From NCBI GenBank assembly GCA_037132075.1, contig JBAXPV010000002.1, positions 138,723-202,722 on the forward strand: a stretch of DNA of 64,000 nucleotides, in the 5' to 3' direction. This stretch comes from JBAXPV01 sp037132075. GTDB lineage: Bacteria; Bacteroidota; Bacteroidia; Bacteroidales; CAIXZF01. The notes beneath the pieces are model-generated. The model ran no database searches, was not told the origin of the DNA, and worked only from the letters and a program-made list of their open reading frames with translations. Shown here one piece after another: positions 1 to 8,931 of the stretch; the stretch's first letter is position 1; every line of letters starts with the position of its first letter. Made by a program: the position numbers and the translations under genes.

Positions 1-1
1 A

Positions 2-184
2 TTGCTGATTGTTCGGCGATTTGCAGACATTATTCCGAACTTTATGCCTCCGGGTGTGCTTCCTGGTCAACCTGATTGGAAATATGAAACTATTAATATC
101 GTGATCTCCGAAAATGGAACCTTTTACCAGCAAATAAAAATGCTTTGCACTGGCGATGTTAATGGATCATATATTCCATATTAA
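2..184 (+). CDS. C-terminal fragment of a dockerin-like secreted protein (5' end outside window)
   Basis: An open frame enters from the left edge and stops at TAA (182-184). No real start codon is present, so only the last 60 residues are seen. They resemble the dockerin-like segment of the giant SprB-repeat protein at 21443-27742: both have a LL(I/V)xxRF run, an aromatic-rich middle, and a closing motif of the form LC(T/S)GDVNGS with IP just after. GDVNGS is a calcium-loop-like sequence of type I dockerin repeats. The protein is therefore probably another large exported surface or matrix protein. Unlike the giant protein it ends right after the dockerin-like motif, with no visible T9SS sorting domain. 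Confidence 0.6.
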   Translation: MLIVRRFADIIPNFMPPGVLPGQPDWKYETINIVISENGTFYQQIKMLCTGDVNGSYIPY

Positions 185-261
185 GGCAGATTATTACTTT
201 ACAGCTGTCCAAGATCATAAGCTTTTCAAGTAGATTTTCTGAAAATCAAAGCTGAAAAGTA

Positions 262-269
262 TATCTTTG
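262..269 (+). promoter_or_regulatory. Bacteroidota -7 box (TATCTTTG) upstream of the DPP IV gene
   Basis: TATCTTTG matches the TAnnTTTG -7 consensus of the Bacteroidota primary sigma factor and lies about 60 bp before the ATG at 330. No convincing TTG -33 element is present at the usual 19-20 bp spacing. Confidence 0.5.
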
Positions 270-329
270 CTTCCTCAGGTAGCTTGAATAAAGCAACCCA
301 ATCCTTTTTTGTTTACTAAATTTTGAAAA

Positions 330-2510
330 ATGTCATCACTAAAGAAACTGGCGTTACTGAGCCTGTTACTCCTGGCAAGCTTCTCGCTCTTCTCACAAAC
401 TAAAGAACTAACACTAAAAGACGTATGGGGTAGCCGTGATCTTTTCCCAAAACGCCCTGACGATCTGCAATCACTCAAAGACGGAGAGCATTATGTCCTG
501 ATGAAATCTGATTCTTTAATTGAATATGACTATATTACAGGAACAGCAGGACGTGTTTTTTTCAAGCAAAGTGATTTCATTCGCAAAGAGAAAAACGATA
601 CACTTCAGCTTATGGACTTCAGCTTCAGTAATGATGAAAGCAAGATCGTGTTCAATACTGAGATGGAACGGATTTACCGCAGGTCATCAAAATCCAATTA
701 TTTTGTAATGGATCTGACATCAAAAAAAATTACCTCTATTAGCGAAGGAGGAAAGCAACGCCTGGCTGACTTCTCCCCCGATGCCACCAAAGTGGCTTTT
801 GTACGCGACAACAACCTTTTCATCACCGACCTCTCAAACGGAAAAGAGACCCAGGTTACCATGGATGGGAAACAGAATGCAATCATTAATGGCGCTACAG
901 ATTGGGTTTATGAAGAAGAATTTGAGTTTTCCAAAGGCTTTTACTGGTCACCGGATGGTTCAAAAATAGCATTTTATCGATTCGACGAGAGTAATGTCAA
1001 GGAATTTACGATGACAAAATTCGGCGGTCTGTACCCTGAGGAGTACAAATTCAAATACCCAAAAGCTGGGGAGGCAAATTCGCTCATTAGTATTTATATC
1101 TACGACCTGAATGCCAAGACCATTAAACCGGTGGACATTGGAAAAGAAACAGATATTTACATCCCAAGGATCAAATGGACTAACCTGCCAAACACATTGA
1201 GTTTATACAGGATGAACCGCCATCAGAATAAGCTGGAACTTTTGTTTGCTGACGCCAATTCCGGGAAAACAAATGTCGTTTATACTGAAGAAAACAAATA
1301 TTATATAGAGATAAACGACAATCTGACCTTCACAAAAGACAATAAATATTTTTTGATCAGCAGCGAGCGGGACGGAAACAAACACCTTTACCTCTATGGT
1401 ATGGATGGCAAGCAGATTTTCCAGCTCACACATGGGAATTGGGAAGTTGATGAGCTTTTGGGTGTTGACGAAACTAAAAGAGTAATCTTTTTTACCACAA
1501 CAGAAAGTGGTCCGATGTTTCGTGACATCTGCTGCATAAACATGGATGGTACCCGTAAAAAAAACATCTCCAAACAAAGGGGTTGGAATGTTGCAGAATT
1601 CAGCAAGAATTTCAAATACTATGTCCAAACCTGGCAGGATGCAAATACGCCTCCGGTATACACATTAAAGGACATCAAGGGGAAAGAACTTAGGGTTTTG
1701 GAAGACAATGCCAAACTTCGATTAAAAACGAAAGAATTTGGGTTTGGTAAGCTTAGTTTTTTTACAATTCCGCTCCAAAATGGGACCGTACTGAATGCCT
1801 ACGTGATCAAACCTCTGAATTTTGACTCTACAAAGAAGTATCCTGTCTGGATGAATCTCTATGGAGGACCTGGATCACAAAGTGTTCAGGATCGTTGGGG
1901 ATATTATGATTTTATATGGTACCAGATGTTGGCGCAACAAGGCATCCTAAGTATCTGTGTTGACAACCGCGGGACAGGTGCCCGGGGTGAAGAGTTTAAG
2001 AAATGCACCTACCAGGAACTTGGGAAATTAGAGACAGAAGACCAAATCGCCTCTGCAAAATATATCGCCACCCTTCCTTTTGTTGATGGCAAACGAATCG
2101 GGATCTGGGGCTGGAGTTATGGCGGATTTATGTCATCCTTGTGTATGCTCAAAGGTGACGGGACTTTTAAAGCAGGGATTGCTGTTGCCCCTGTAACCAA
2201 CTGGAGGTATTACGACAATATTTATACTGAAAGATATATGCGTACGCCACAGGAAAACCCCAAAGGCTATGACGACAACTCACCAATGAATTTCGCTAAA
2301 GGCCTGCAAGGTAAATTTTTATTGGTCCATGGCACCGGTGATGACAATGTCCATTTCCAGAACTCCGTTGAACTGGTTAATGCCCTGGTCAAAGCCAACA
2401 AGCAATTCGAGTCCTTTTACTATCCAAACAGGAATCATGGAATTAGTGGAGGAAATACACGAATGCATCTTTATAAAATGTTAACTGATTTCATCCAGCA
2501 AAACCTCTAA
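330..2510 (+). CDS. dpp4: dipeptidyl peptidase IV (S9 family serine peptidase), exported
   Basis: A 726-residue prolyl dipeptidyl peptidase that would release X-Pro or X-Ala dipeptides from peptide N-termini in the periplasm or at the cell surface. The N-terminus is a signal peptide (LALLSLLLLASFSLFSQ). Residues ~40-500 form the DPP IV beta-propeller, with the WVYEEEFEF segment carrying the Glu pair that binds the substrate N-terminus. The C-terminal ~220 residues are the alpha/beta hydrolase domain: nucleophile Ser596 in GWSYGG, Asp671 in GTGDDNVHFQ and His703 in NRNHGI complete the triad. Length matches bacterial DPP IV. It is a stand-alone gene with its own promoter box and suits an amino-acid- and peptide-using fermenter. 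Confidence 0.93.
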   Translation: MSSLKKLALLSLLLLASFSLFSQTKELTLKDVWGSRDLFPKRPDDLQSLKDGEHYVLMKSDSLIEYDYITGTAGRVFFKQSDFIRKEKNDTLQLMDFSFSNDESKIVFNTEMERIYRRSSKSNYFVMDLTSKKITSISEGGKQRLADFSPDATKVAFVRDNNLFITDLSNGKETQVTMDGKQNAIINGATDWVYEEEFEFSKGFYWSPDGSKIAFYRFDESNVKEFTMTKFGGLYPEEYKFKYPKAGEANSLISIYIYDLNAKTIKPVDIGKETDIYIPRIKWTNLPNTLSLYRMNRHQNKLELLFADANSGKTNVVYTEENKYYIEINDNLTFTKDNKYFLISSERDGNKHLYLYGMDGKQIFQLTHGNWEVDELLGVDETKRVIFFTTTESGPMFRDICCINMDGTRKKNISKQRGWNVAEFSKNFKYYVQTWQDANTPPVYTLKDIKGKELRVLEDNAKLRLKTKEFGFGKLSFFTIPLQNGTVLNAYVIKPLNFDSTKKYPVWMNLYGGPGSQSVQDRWGYYDFIWYQMLAQQGILSICVDNRGTGARGEEFKKCTYQELGKLETEDQIASAKYIATLPFVDGKRIGIWGWSYGGFMSSLCMLKGDGTFKAGIAVAPVTNWRYYDNIYTERYMRTPQENPKGYDDNSPMNFAKGLQGKFLLVHGTGDDNVHFQNSVELVNALVKANKQFESFYYPNRNHGISGGNTRMHLYKMLTDFIQQNL

Positions 2511-2518
2511 TTGTATAG

Positions 2519-2545
2519 ACATCTCGACAGAATTAGATGTTTTTA
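2519..2545 (+). terminator. weak intrinsic terminator after the DPP IV gene
   Basis: A 6-bp stem ACATCT/AGATGT with a 10-nt loop is followed by TTTTAT. The stem is short, and the next promoter box overlaps its 3' edge, so this is only a candidate. Confidence 0.35.
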
Positions 2546-2553
2546 TATCTTTA
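2546..2553 (+). promoter_or_regulatory. near-consensus -7 box (TATCTTTA) ahead of the crotonase gene
   Basis: TATCTTTA differs from TAnnTTTG only at the last base and sits 21 bp before the ATG at 2574. It is the best candidate promoter for the acyl-CoA operon that follows. Confidence 0.4.
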
Positions 2554-2573
2554 CAAATTCATAAATCATCCGA

Positions 2574-3344
2574 ATGGAATACAATATCCTCAAACCACAA
2601 TTGACTGATGGCGTTGCTGTATTGACTATCAGTCGCCCTGAAGCGCTGAATGCCTTGAATACCCGCTTCTACGAAGAACTGAATGATTACCTTGACAGCA
2701 TTGAAGATAATGACAGTGTCCGGGTACTTGTGCTCACCGGGGAAGGCAAAGCCTTTGTTGCCGGGGCAGACATTGCAGAGATGTCGGTGAAGGAGCCTGA
2801 GGCTGCTACACTATTCTCTCGGCTGGGGCAAAAATCAATGGCGAGACTCGAAGACCTTGGGATTCCGGTAATTGCCGCTGTCAATGGCTTTGCACTTGGT
2901 GGTGGCTGCGAGCTTGCGCTTGCCTGTGATTTCAGAATTGCCAGCAATAAAGCAAAGTTTGGTCAGCCCGAAGTTAACCTTGGCCTGATCCCCGGATTTG
3001 CCGCAACCCAACGCCTTCCCAGGCTTATTGGAATTGGAAACGCATTATTTATGCTAATGACAGCTGAAATGATCACTGCAGACCAGGCTTTAAGCATGGG
3101 ATTGGTGCAACAAGTCACAGAACCTGAGAATCTCATGGAAGTTGTCATGAATCATGCCCGTAAAATTGCAGCTAACGGATCCTTTGCCATCAACAGAATT
3201 AAAACAGTGACACGAAGCGGTATCAATCTAGACTTTGAAATGGGATGTGACATGGAAGCCCAGGAATTCGGGGACCTCTTTGGAGAACCAACCTCAAAAG
3301 AAGGGATGAAAGCATTTTTAGAAAAACGTAAACCTAACTGGTAA
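2574..3344 (+). CDS. crt: enoyl-CoA hydratase / crotonase (3-hydroxybutyryl-CoA dehydratase)
   Basis: A 256-residue crotonase-fold enzyme interconverting 3-hydroxybutyryl-CoA and crotonyl-CoA. The oxyanion-hole segments are AFVAGADIAEM and GFALGGGCELALACDFRIA. The two expected catalytic Glu residues are present in GGGCELAL and QPEVNLGLIPG, and the C-terminus ends in the family-typical FLEKRKPNW. It opens a co-directional run with the 3-hydroxyacyl-CoA dehydrogenase (11-bp gap) and thiolase, so C4 chemistry is the likely role. Exact chain-length preference cannot be read from sequence. Confidence 0.92.
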   Translation: MEYNILKPQLTDGVAVLTISRPEALNALNTRFYEELNDYLDSIEDNDSVRVLVLTGEGKAFVAGADIAEMSVKEPEAATLFSRLGQKSMARLEDLGIPVIAAVNGFALGGGCELALACDFRIASNKAKFGQPEVNLGLIPGFAATQRLPRLIGIGNALFMLMTAEMITADQALSMGLVQQVTEPENLMEVVMNHARKIAANGSFAINRIKTVTRSGINLDFEMGCDMEAQEFGDLFGEPTSKEGMKAFLEKRKPNW

Positions 3345-3355
3345 AAACGAATTAT

Positions 3356-4687
3356 ATGACCTACGACGAAAGATTGCAGCACGTAAGCGTACTTGGTGCT
3401 GCGGGCAAAATGGGAAGTGGCATCTTGCTGCTCACAGCCTTGGAAATGGCAGATGTTAGCTTAAAACCTGAAAACAAAAGCAAAGTTTTTTCCTTAAATG
3501 CTATTGATGTCAGTAATGAGGCTCTGGGGGGATTGATGAATTACCTCAGAGCTCAAATTGGAAAGATGGCCGAGAAAAAAATGGTTCAATTGCGTCAGTT
3601 TTATTCTGACAGGGCTGATTTGATTGAAAACTCAGAAATCGTTGATGCTTATGTCAATTATACGATGAGTCTTGTCAGACCAGTAACCCGGCTAGAAAAT
3701 GCTTTTGATTCTTACCTGATCTTTGAAGCTATAAAGGAAGACCCGGCTTTAAAAGTGAACATCTTTAGTACAATAAATAAAAACAACCCCAACAAGCCGT
3801 GGTTTTTCACCAATACTTCCTCAATTCCTATTGGAGAACTCGACACCAAAGCCAGCCTTGAAGGTCGTATAGTTGGATTTCATTTCTACAACCCGCCTGC
3901 AATTCAGAAACTTGTTGAGTTGATTAAGTCACAAAATACACTCCCGGAAATTGAGGCATTCGCACTGGCATATGCGAAAAATCTTAAAAAAATTGTTGTT
4001 CCTTCTCATGATGTTGCTGGTTTTATTGGCAATGGTCACTTTATGCGTGACTTGCTGCAAGGTGTCAAACAAGCTGAATCATTACAAGCAGGAAAAACCT
4101 TTGCTGAGTCAGTATATATGGTGAATAAAGTTACCCAGGAATTCCTGGTTCGCCCCATGGGTATTTTTCAACTAGTTGATTATGTGGGACTTGACGTTTG
4201 CTCATATATTCTTAGTGTGATGAATGCCAATTTACAAAATGAACATCTGAACAGTCCTGTGCTTGACGAACTAATTGCCATGGGCGTAAAAGGGGGACAA
4301 TATTCTGATGGTTCTCAAAAAGATGGCTTTTTAAAATACGAGAAAGGCAAAATCGTTGCGGTATTTGACAAAAGCACTAAAAACTATATTGACATTGCCA
4401 TGATGCAGTCTTCCTGTGATTCAGAAATTGGAGCAGGACCAGCCTCAACACCATTATGGAAAAATGCGGTGAAGGCTAAAGACAAAGATGCTGTTTTGGC
4501 GCCTTACTTCCAGGAGCTTAAATCGATGAATACTCAGGGTGCAGCCCTGGCGCTAGATTTTGCAAAAAACACAAGAGCAATCGGCCAGAAACTTGTCGCT
4601 GACGGAGTTGCAAACAATGAAAATGATGTCAACACTGTATTACTTACAGGATTCTTTCACGCATACGGTCCGATTAACAACTACTGA
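3356..4687 (+). CDS. 3-hydroxyacyl-CoA dehydrogenase (long form)
   Basis: A NAD(P)-dependent oxidoreductase of acetoacetyl-CoA/3-hydroxybutyryl-CoA. The N-terminal Rossmann fold has GAAGKMG (residues ~14-20). The catalytic region carries NTSSIPIGEL and the His of GFHFYNPPAIQKLVEL, and the C-terminal helical domain follows. At 443 residues it is well above the ~280 typical of clostridial Hbd, with extra sequence after the nucleotide loop and at the C-terminus. It lies 11 bp after crt and 2 bp before the thiolase gene, so it is almost certainly in the same transcript. Confidence 0.85.
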   Translation: MTYDERLQHVSVLGAAGKMGSGILLLTALEMADVSLKPENKSKVFSLNAIDVSNEALGGLMNYLRAQIGKMAEKKMVQLRQFYSDRADLIENSEIVDAYVNYTMSLVRPVTRLENAFDSYLIFEAIKEDPALKVNIFSTINKNNPNKPWFFTNTSSIPIGELDTKASLEGRIVGFHFYNPPAIQKLVELIKSQNTLPEIEAFALAYAKNLKKIVVPSHDVAGFIGNGHFMRDLLQGVKQAESLQAGKTFAESVYMVNKVTQEFLVRPMGIFQLVDYVGLDVCSYILSVMNANLQNEHLNSPVLDELIAMGVKGGQYSDGSQKDGFLKYEKGKIVAVFDKSTKNYIDIAMMQSSCDSEIGAGPASTPLWKNAVKAKDKDAVLAPYFQELKSMNTQGAALALDFAKNTRAIGQKLVADGVANNENDVNTVLLTGFFHAYGPINNY

Positions 4688-4689
4688 TC

Positions 4690-5937
4690 ATGAATAATTT
4701 AAGAAAAAAAGTCTATATGGTTGCCGGTTATAATACCATTTCTATGGGAACCGGTCGTAAAGAGTTCAATCCCAAGAAAGAACGTCCAGGTTTGGAAGAA
4801 TATATAAAAGAAGCTGGTCAGGCAACATTGAAAATGATTGGGGGTGCTGCGAATGTTGATGAATGCGTGATGGGCAATTTTATTGCTTCACGTTTTAACC
4901 ACCAGGCTAATATGGCTGCATTCTTCCCTTTTATCGACAAAGGCTTGCAATACAAACCTGCCATTCGTGTAGAAGGCGCGTGTGCCACAGGAGCTTTGGC
5001 GCTGATGACAGGGATCAGAAGCGTGCTGGCAGATACAGCTGATGTTGTATTAGTGGTCGGTGTCGAAGTACAAAATACCGTAAAGGCAATTTATGGCGCT
5101 GACTACCTGGCTGCTGCAGGCTGGGCTCATAACCGAAAAAACGGTCATGCCTATTTTTTTCCAGGGCAATTCAGTGACAGAGCCGGTGCTTATTTTGAAA
5201 GATATGGGCGCGATAAAACCAGAAAAGCTTTTGCCCGTTGGTTTCGTAATGCCATTGAAAACGCCCGCCTTTGCCCGACAGCTCAAGAGCACCACAATGC
5301 AACCGTTGACCTTGAAACATTAGCGATGATGGAACCAAATGGGAAATCATTTGTTGATCATCTCAATGTCTTCGATTGTTCTAAAGTCAGCGATGGGGCT
5401 TCTTCCATTGCAGTGGTTTCAGAAGAAGGCCTGAAACGTATTGGTATACCAAAGTCAGAGGCTGTTGAAATCGTTGGATGGGGACAAGCCGCTGAAGATC
5501 TTACACTTCCTCCGAACGACTTGTGTGAACTCTCTACTGTAAAAAATGCCGCACAAAAGGCATTTATAAGTGCCGGAATTACTCACGAACAACTCGCTAC
5601 TGCTGAAGTCCATGACTGTTTTACCATTGCAGGGATCTTGTCGACAGAAGCGCTTGGTTTTGCCAAACAAGGTGAGGGTCCTGATTTTGTGTTAGCTGGA
5701 GAAACCTCGCGTACAGGACGGATTCCGATGAACACTACAGGAGGACTTATTGGATGGGGACATCCCACAGGAGCCACGGGTGTACATATGGCAGTCACAA
5801 TCCTTGAACAATTAACCGGCAAAGCTGGCCTGAATCAAATTGAGATTAAACCAGAAAGACCTTATGGTCTGACAGTTAACATGGGTGGAGACGACAAAAC
5901 ACTGGTAGCCCTAATATACAAAAGAGGTGGTGAGTGA
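4690..5937 (+). CDS. thiolase, SCP2-like type (acetyl-CoA acetyltransferase)
   Basis: A 415-residue thiolase predicted to condense or cleave acetyl-CoA/acetoacetyl-CoA. The nucleophile is Cys98 in VEGACATGALAL, with His308 in HDCFTIAG and His358 in GWGHPTGATG. The second Cys of classical thiolases (CxG near the C-terminus) is missing; that position reads NMGGDDKTL. This fits the SCP2-type subfamily, where the Cys of HDCF is thought to take that role. It starts 2 bp after the dehydrogenase stop codon. Direction (butyrate synthesis or C4 breakdown) is not set by sequence. Confidence 0.87.
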   Translation: MNNLRKKVYMVAGYNTISMGTGRKEFNPKKERPGLEEYIKEAGQATLKMIGGAANVDECVMGNFIASRFNHQANMAAFFPFIDKGLQYKPAIRVEGACATGALALMTGIRSVLADTADVVLVVGVEVQNTVKAIYGADYLAAAGWAHNRKNGHAYFFPGQFSDRAGAYFERYGRDKTRKAFARWFRNAIENARLCPTAQEHHNATVDLETLAMMEPNGKSFVDHLNVFDCSKVSDGASSIAVVSEEGLKRIGIPKSEAVEIVGWGQAAEDLTLPPNDLCELSTVKNAAQKAFISAGITHEQLATAEVHDCFTIAGILSTEALGFAKQGEGPDFVLAGETSRTGRIPMNTTGGLIGWGHPTGATGVHMAVTILEQLTGKAGLNQIEIKPERPYGLTVNMGGDDKTLVALIYKRGGE

Positions 5938-6007
5938 CGTTGTCTGCCTGAACACATTATAAAAGAAGGCGAATCAATGTCGCTAAATGTTTGAATTTAG
6001 GACTTAA

Positions 6008-6955
6008 ATGAATAGAATCTGTAAACTTTTCAACATCCAATATCCTGTCATACAGGCAGGTATGATCTGGTGTTCTGGCTGGAGACTTGCCTCGGCCGTG
6101 AGCAATGCAGGGGGACTTGGATTGATCGGGGCTGGATCAATGAACCCGGAAGTCTTTGAGGAACATGTGATAAAATGTAAAGCAGCAACTGACAAACCCT
6201 TTGGGGCTAATGTTCCGATGCTTTACCCCCATGCAGAATCCCATTTTCAAACAATAATTAAACATGGGGTGAAGATTGTCTTTACCTCAGCCGGAAATCC
6301 TGCCAAATACACAAGCTTTTTGAAAGAGCATGGGATCACTGTTGTGCATGTCATCCCCAATTTAAAATCTGCTTTAAAATGTGCAGATAGTGGTGTTGAT
6401 GCTATTGTTGCTGAAGGATTTGAAGCCGGAGGACATAATGGAAGGGAAGAATCAACTACCATGACCCTGATTCCCCTGATAAGACAAGCGACTACCCTAC
6501 CCCTGATTGCTGCGGGAGGTATAGGAAGCGGGAGTGCAATGCTGGCTGCTTTTGCCTTAGGAGCAGAGGCTGTTCAGGTTGGATCGGCTTTTGCTGTGTC
6601 TGAGGAATCCTCCGCGCATCCGTCTTTTAAAGCAAAAATTATAGAAGCTAGAGATGGAGACACCTTTCTGTCTCTTAAAAAATTAGGACCGGTAAGGCTG
6701 TTAAAAAATAGATTTGCGGTAACAATTCAGGCAATGGAGTTCGCCGGGGCAAGTCCTGAAGAACTTAGTGAATATCTTGGTCGTGGACGTGCAAAAAAAG
6801 GGATGTTTGAAGGAGAGCTCGATGACGGTGAACTTGAGATTGGACAGGTTGCTGCCCAAATCCATGAAATTCAGCCTGCTGACATTATATTAAAAAAAAT
6901 GATCGCTGAATTTAATCAGCGGAAACAGGAAATACTATCTTTAATTTTTGAATAA
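6008..6955 (+). CDS. nitronate monooxygenase / FabK-like flavoprotein
   Basis: A 315-residue FMN TIM-barrel protein of the 2-nitropropane dioxygenase family. The N-terminal QYPVIQAGM and SNAGGLGLIGAGS, EGFEAGGHNGRE with the family's conserved His in GGHNG, AAGGIGSG and the phosphate-binding region GAEAVQVGSAF are all typical. Family members oxidise alkyl nitronates, while FabK homologues reduce enoyl-ACP. It sits between the thiolase and acyl-CoA dehydrogenase genes, 18 bp before the latter. A detoxifying or accessory flavin role in the acyl-CoA pathway is therefore possible but unproven. Confidence 0.82.
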   Translation: MNRICKLFNIQYPVIQAGMIWCSGWRLASAVSNAGGLGLIGAGSMNPEVFEEHVIKCKAATDKPFGANVPMLYPHAESHFQTIIKHGVKIVFTSAGNPAKYTSFLKEHGITVVHVIPNLKSALKCADSGVDAIVAEGFEAGGHNGREESTTMTLIPLIRQATTLPLIAAGGIGSGSAMLAAFALGAEAVQVGSAFAVSEESSAHPSFKAKIIEARDGDTFLSLKKLGPVRLLKNRFAVTIQAMEFAGASPEELSEYLGRGRAKKGMFEGELDDGELEIGQVAAQIHEIQPADIILKKMIAEFNQRKQEILSLIFE

Positions 6956-6973
6956 CTAAATAAACGTACGACA

Positions 6974-8122
6974 ATGGAATTTGCTTTTACTGAAGAACAA
7001 AAAATGATCCAACAGGCTGCCCGTGACTATGCTCAGCGGGAACTTATTAAAGACGTACTTGAAAGAGATGCCACCGCAACCTACCCCACACAACATGTCA
7101 AAGCCCTGGCAGAACTTGGTTTTATGGGAATGCTCGTCGATGCCAAATATGACGGTGGCGGAATGGATACTGTATCCTATGTCTTAGCCATGGAAGAAAT
7201 CTCAAAAATTGACTCTTCGGTTTCTGTGATCATGTCAGTCAACAATAGCCTAGTATGCTATGGGATTGAAGCTTTTGCCACAGAGGAACAAAAAGGAAAA
7301 TGGCTAAAACCTTTGGCAAGGGGTGAGAAAATCGGCGCATTCCTACTTTCAGAGCCTGAAGCAGGTTCAGATGCAACTTCACAACGAACAACTGCTGAAG
7401 ATAAAGGTGATCATTACCTGGTGAATGGAACCAAAAACTGGATCACAAACGGCAATTCTGCATCAACTTACCTGGTCATTGCACAGACCAATCCTGAAAA
7501 AGGGCATAAAGGAATTAACGTTTTACTGGTTGACCGTCATTCTCCCGGCATTACTTTGGGACCTCACGAGGATAAAATGGGGATGCGCAGTTCAGACACT
7601 CATTCAGTAATGTTCAATGATGTTATCGTTCCTAAAGAAAACCGCATCGGAGAAGATGGATTTGGATTCAAATTCGCGATGAAAACCCTTGAGGGTGGTC
7701 GCATAGGTATTGCAGCCCAGGCATTAGGAATTGCACAGGGAGCCTTTGAACGTGCTGTTAAATACTCAAAAGAAAGGAAAGCTTTTGGAACTGAAATATT
7801 TAACCATCAGAGCGTTGCCTTCAAGCTTGCAGAGATGCATACAAAAATTGAAGCTGCCCGACTATTCTGTCTGAAAGCTGCCTGGCTGAAAGACCAACAC
7901 CAGCCTTACGGCACGGCCAGTGCGATTGCGAAATACTGGGCTGCAGAAACTGCCATGTGGGTTACTACCGAGGCGGTCCAGATTCATGGCGGTTACGGAT
8001 ATGTTCGTGAATATCATGTCGAACGACTGATGCGTGAAGCCAAGCTGACCCAGATCTATGAAGGGACTTCTGAGATTCAACAGATCATTATCTCCCGAGC
8101 CATCTTTAACGAAGTTTATTAA
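6974..8122 (+). CDS. bcd: short-chain acyl-CoA dehydrogenase (butyryl-CoA dehydrogenase)
   Basis: A 382-residue FAD acyl-CoA dehydrogenase. It has the N-terminal helical domain (EFAFTEEQKMIQQAARDYA), the beta-domain flavin motif LSEPEAGSD followed by TKNWITNG, and the C-terminal signature QIHGGYGYVREY. Catalytic Glu363 lies in YEGTSEIQQ, the position used by short- and medium-chain enzymes. The gene is directly followed by etfB and etfA, the natural redox partner. With crt, the dehydrogenase and the thiolase it completes the acetyl-CoA to butyryl-CoA segment. Whether it bifurcates electrons cannot be told from sequence. Confidence 0.92.
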   Translation: MEFAFTEEQKMIQQAARDYAQRELIKDVLERDATATYPTQHVKALAELGFMGMLVDAKYDGGGMDTVSYVLAMEEISKIDSSVSVIMSVNNSLVCYGIEAFATEEQKGKWLKPLARGEKIGAFLLSEPEAGSDATSQRTTAEDKGDHYLVNGTKNWITNGNSASTYLVIAQTNPEKGHKGINVLLVDRHSPGITLGPHEDKMGMRSSDTHSVMFNDVIVPKENRIGEDGFGFKFAMKTLEGGRIGIAAQALGIAQGAFERAVKYSKERKAFGTEIFNHQSVAFKLAEMHTKIEAARLFCLKAAWLKDQHQPYGTASAIAKYWAAETAMWVTTEAVQIHGGYGYVREYHVERLMREAKLTQIYEGTSEIQQIIISRAIFNEVY

Positions 8123-8140
8123 TCTATACTCATTGACCTT

Positions 8141-8887
8141 ATGAAGATTTTAGTTTGTGTTTCCAATGTGCCTGATACCACTACGAAGATCCGGTTTAGC
8201 GACCCAAAGACCTTTGATGCTGCTGGTGTCCAATGGATCATCAACCCATGGGATGAACTTGCCCTCACCCGTGCTGTAGAATTCCGTGAAACAATCCCAG
8301 CTTTTGTAGAAAAAGTTACCGTTATCAATATCGGGCCCGCTCTTACTGAGGCGACCCTGCGAAAAGCACTGGCAATAGGTGCTGATGATGCGATTCGCGT
8401 AAATCAGGACCCAAAAGATGCCTATGCCGTTGCTTTTCAAATCGCAGAAGCTATAAAAAATGATGGCTATGACATGATCTTATGTGGGGTCGAATCTTCT
8501 GATTACAATGGCTTTGGTGTTGGCGGTATGCTGGCAGAATTGCTCGACATCCCCAGCCTGGGTGCCGTATCCGGACTCAACATTAATGGAAGTGATGTGG
8601 TGGTTGACAGAGACATCGATGGAGGGAAAGAGGTGATGAATGTACAATTGCCTGTTCTCCTGGTTGTTCAAAAAGGTATAGCCAAAGATGCCCGCATTCC
8701 CTCTATGCGCGGGATCATGACAGCCCGGACCAAACCTCTGGTAGTGAAAGAAGCAACTGCCTGCGAAGTATATACTGAAATCCTGAGCTTTGACTTGCCC
8801 CAGGCAAAAGCCAAATGCAAAATGATTGATGCAGAAAACCTTCCGGAGCTCGTGAGGGTAATGCACGAGGAATTCAAGGCTTTCTGA
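8141..8887 (+). CDS. etfB: electron transfer flavoprotein beta subunit
   Basis: A 248-residue EtfB/FixA-family protein binding AMP or a second FAD. It shows the start MKILVCVSNVPDTTTKI, the nucleotide-binding region CGVESSDYNGFGVGGMLAELL, and the EtfB signature VQLPVLLVVQKGIAKDARIPS. It starts 18 bp after bcd and precedes etfA by 44 bp. It would accept electrons from the acyl-CoA dehydrogenase next to it, and by inference from other acyl-CoA dehydrogenases, in the cytoplasm. Confidence 0.94.
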   Translation: MKILVCVSNVPDTTTKIRFSDPKTFDAAGVQWIINPWDELALTRAVEFRETIPAFVEKVTVINIGPALTEATLRKALAIGADDAIRVNQDPKDAYAVAFQIAEAIKNDGYDMILCGVESSDYNGFGVGGMLAELLDIPSLGAVSGLNINGSDVVVDRDIDGGKEVMNVQLPVLLVVQKGIAKDARIPSMRGIMTARTKPLVVKEATACEVYTEILSFDLPQAKAKCKMIDAENLPELVRVMHEEFKAF

Positions 8888-8931
8888 TTTTACATTTCAT
8901 CACGAATCATTCAAGATAAAAAAGAGAAATT

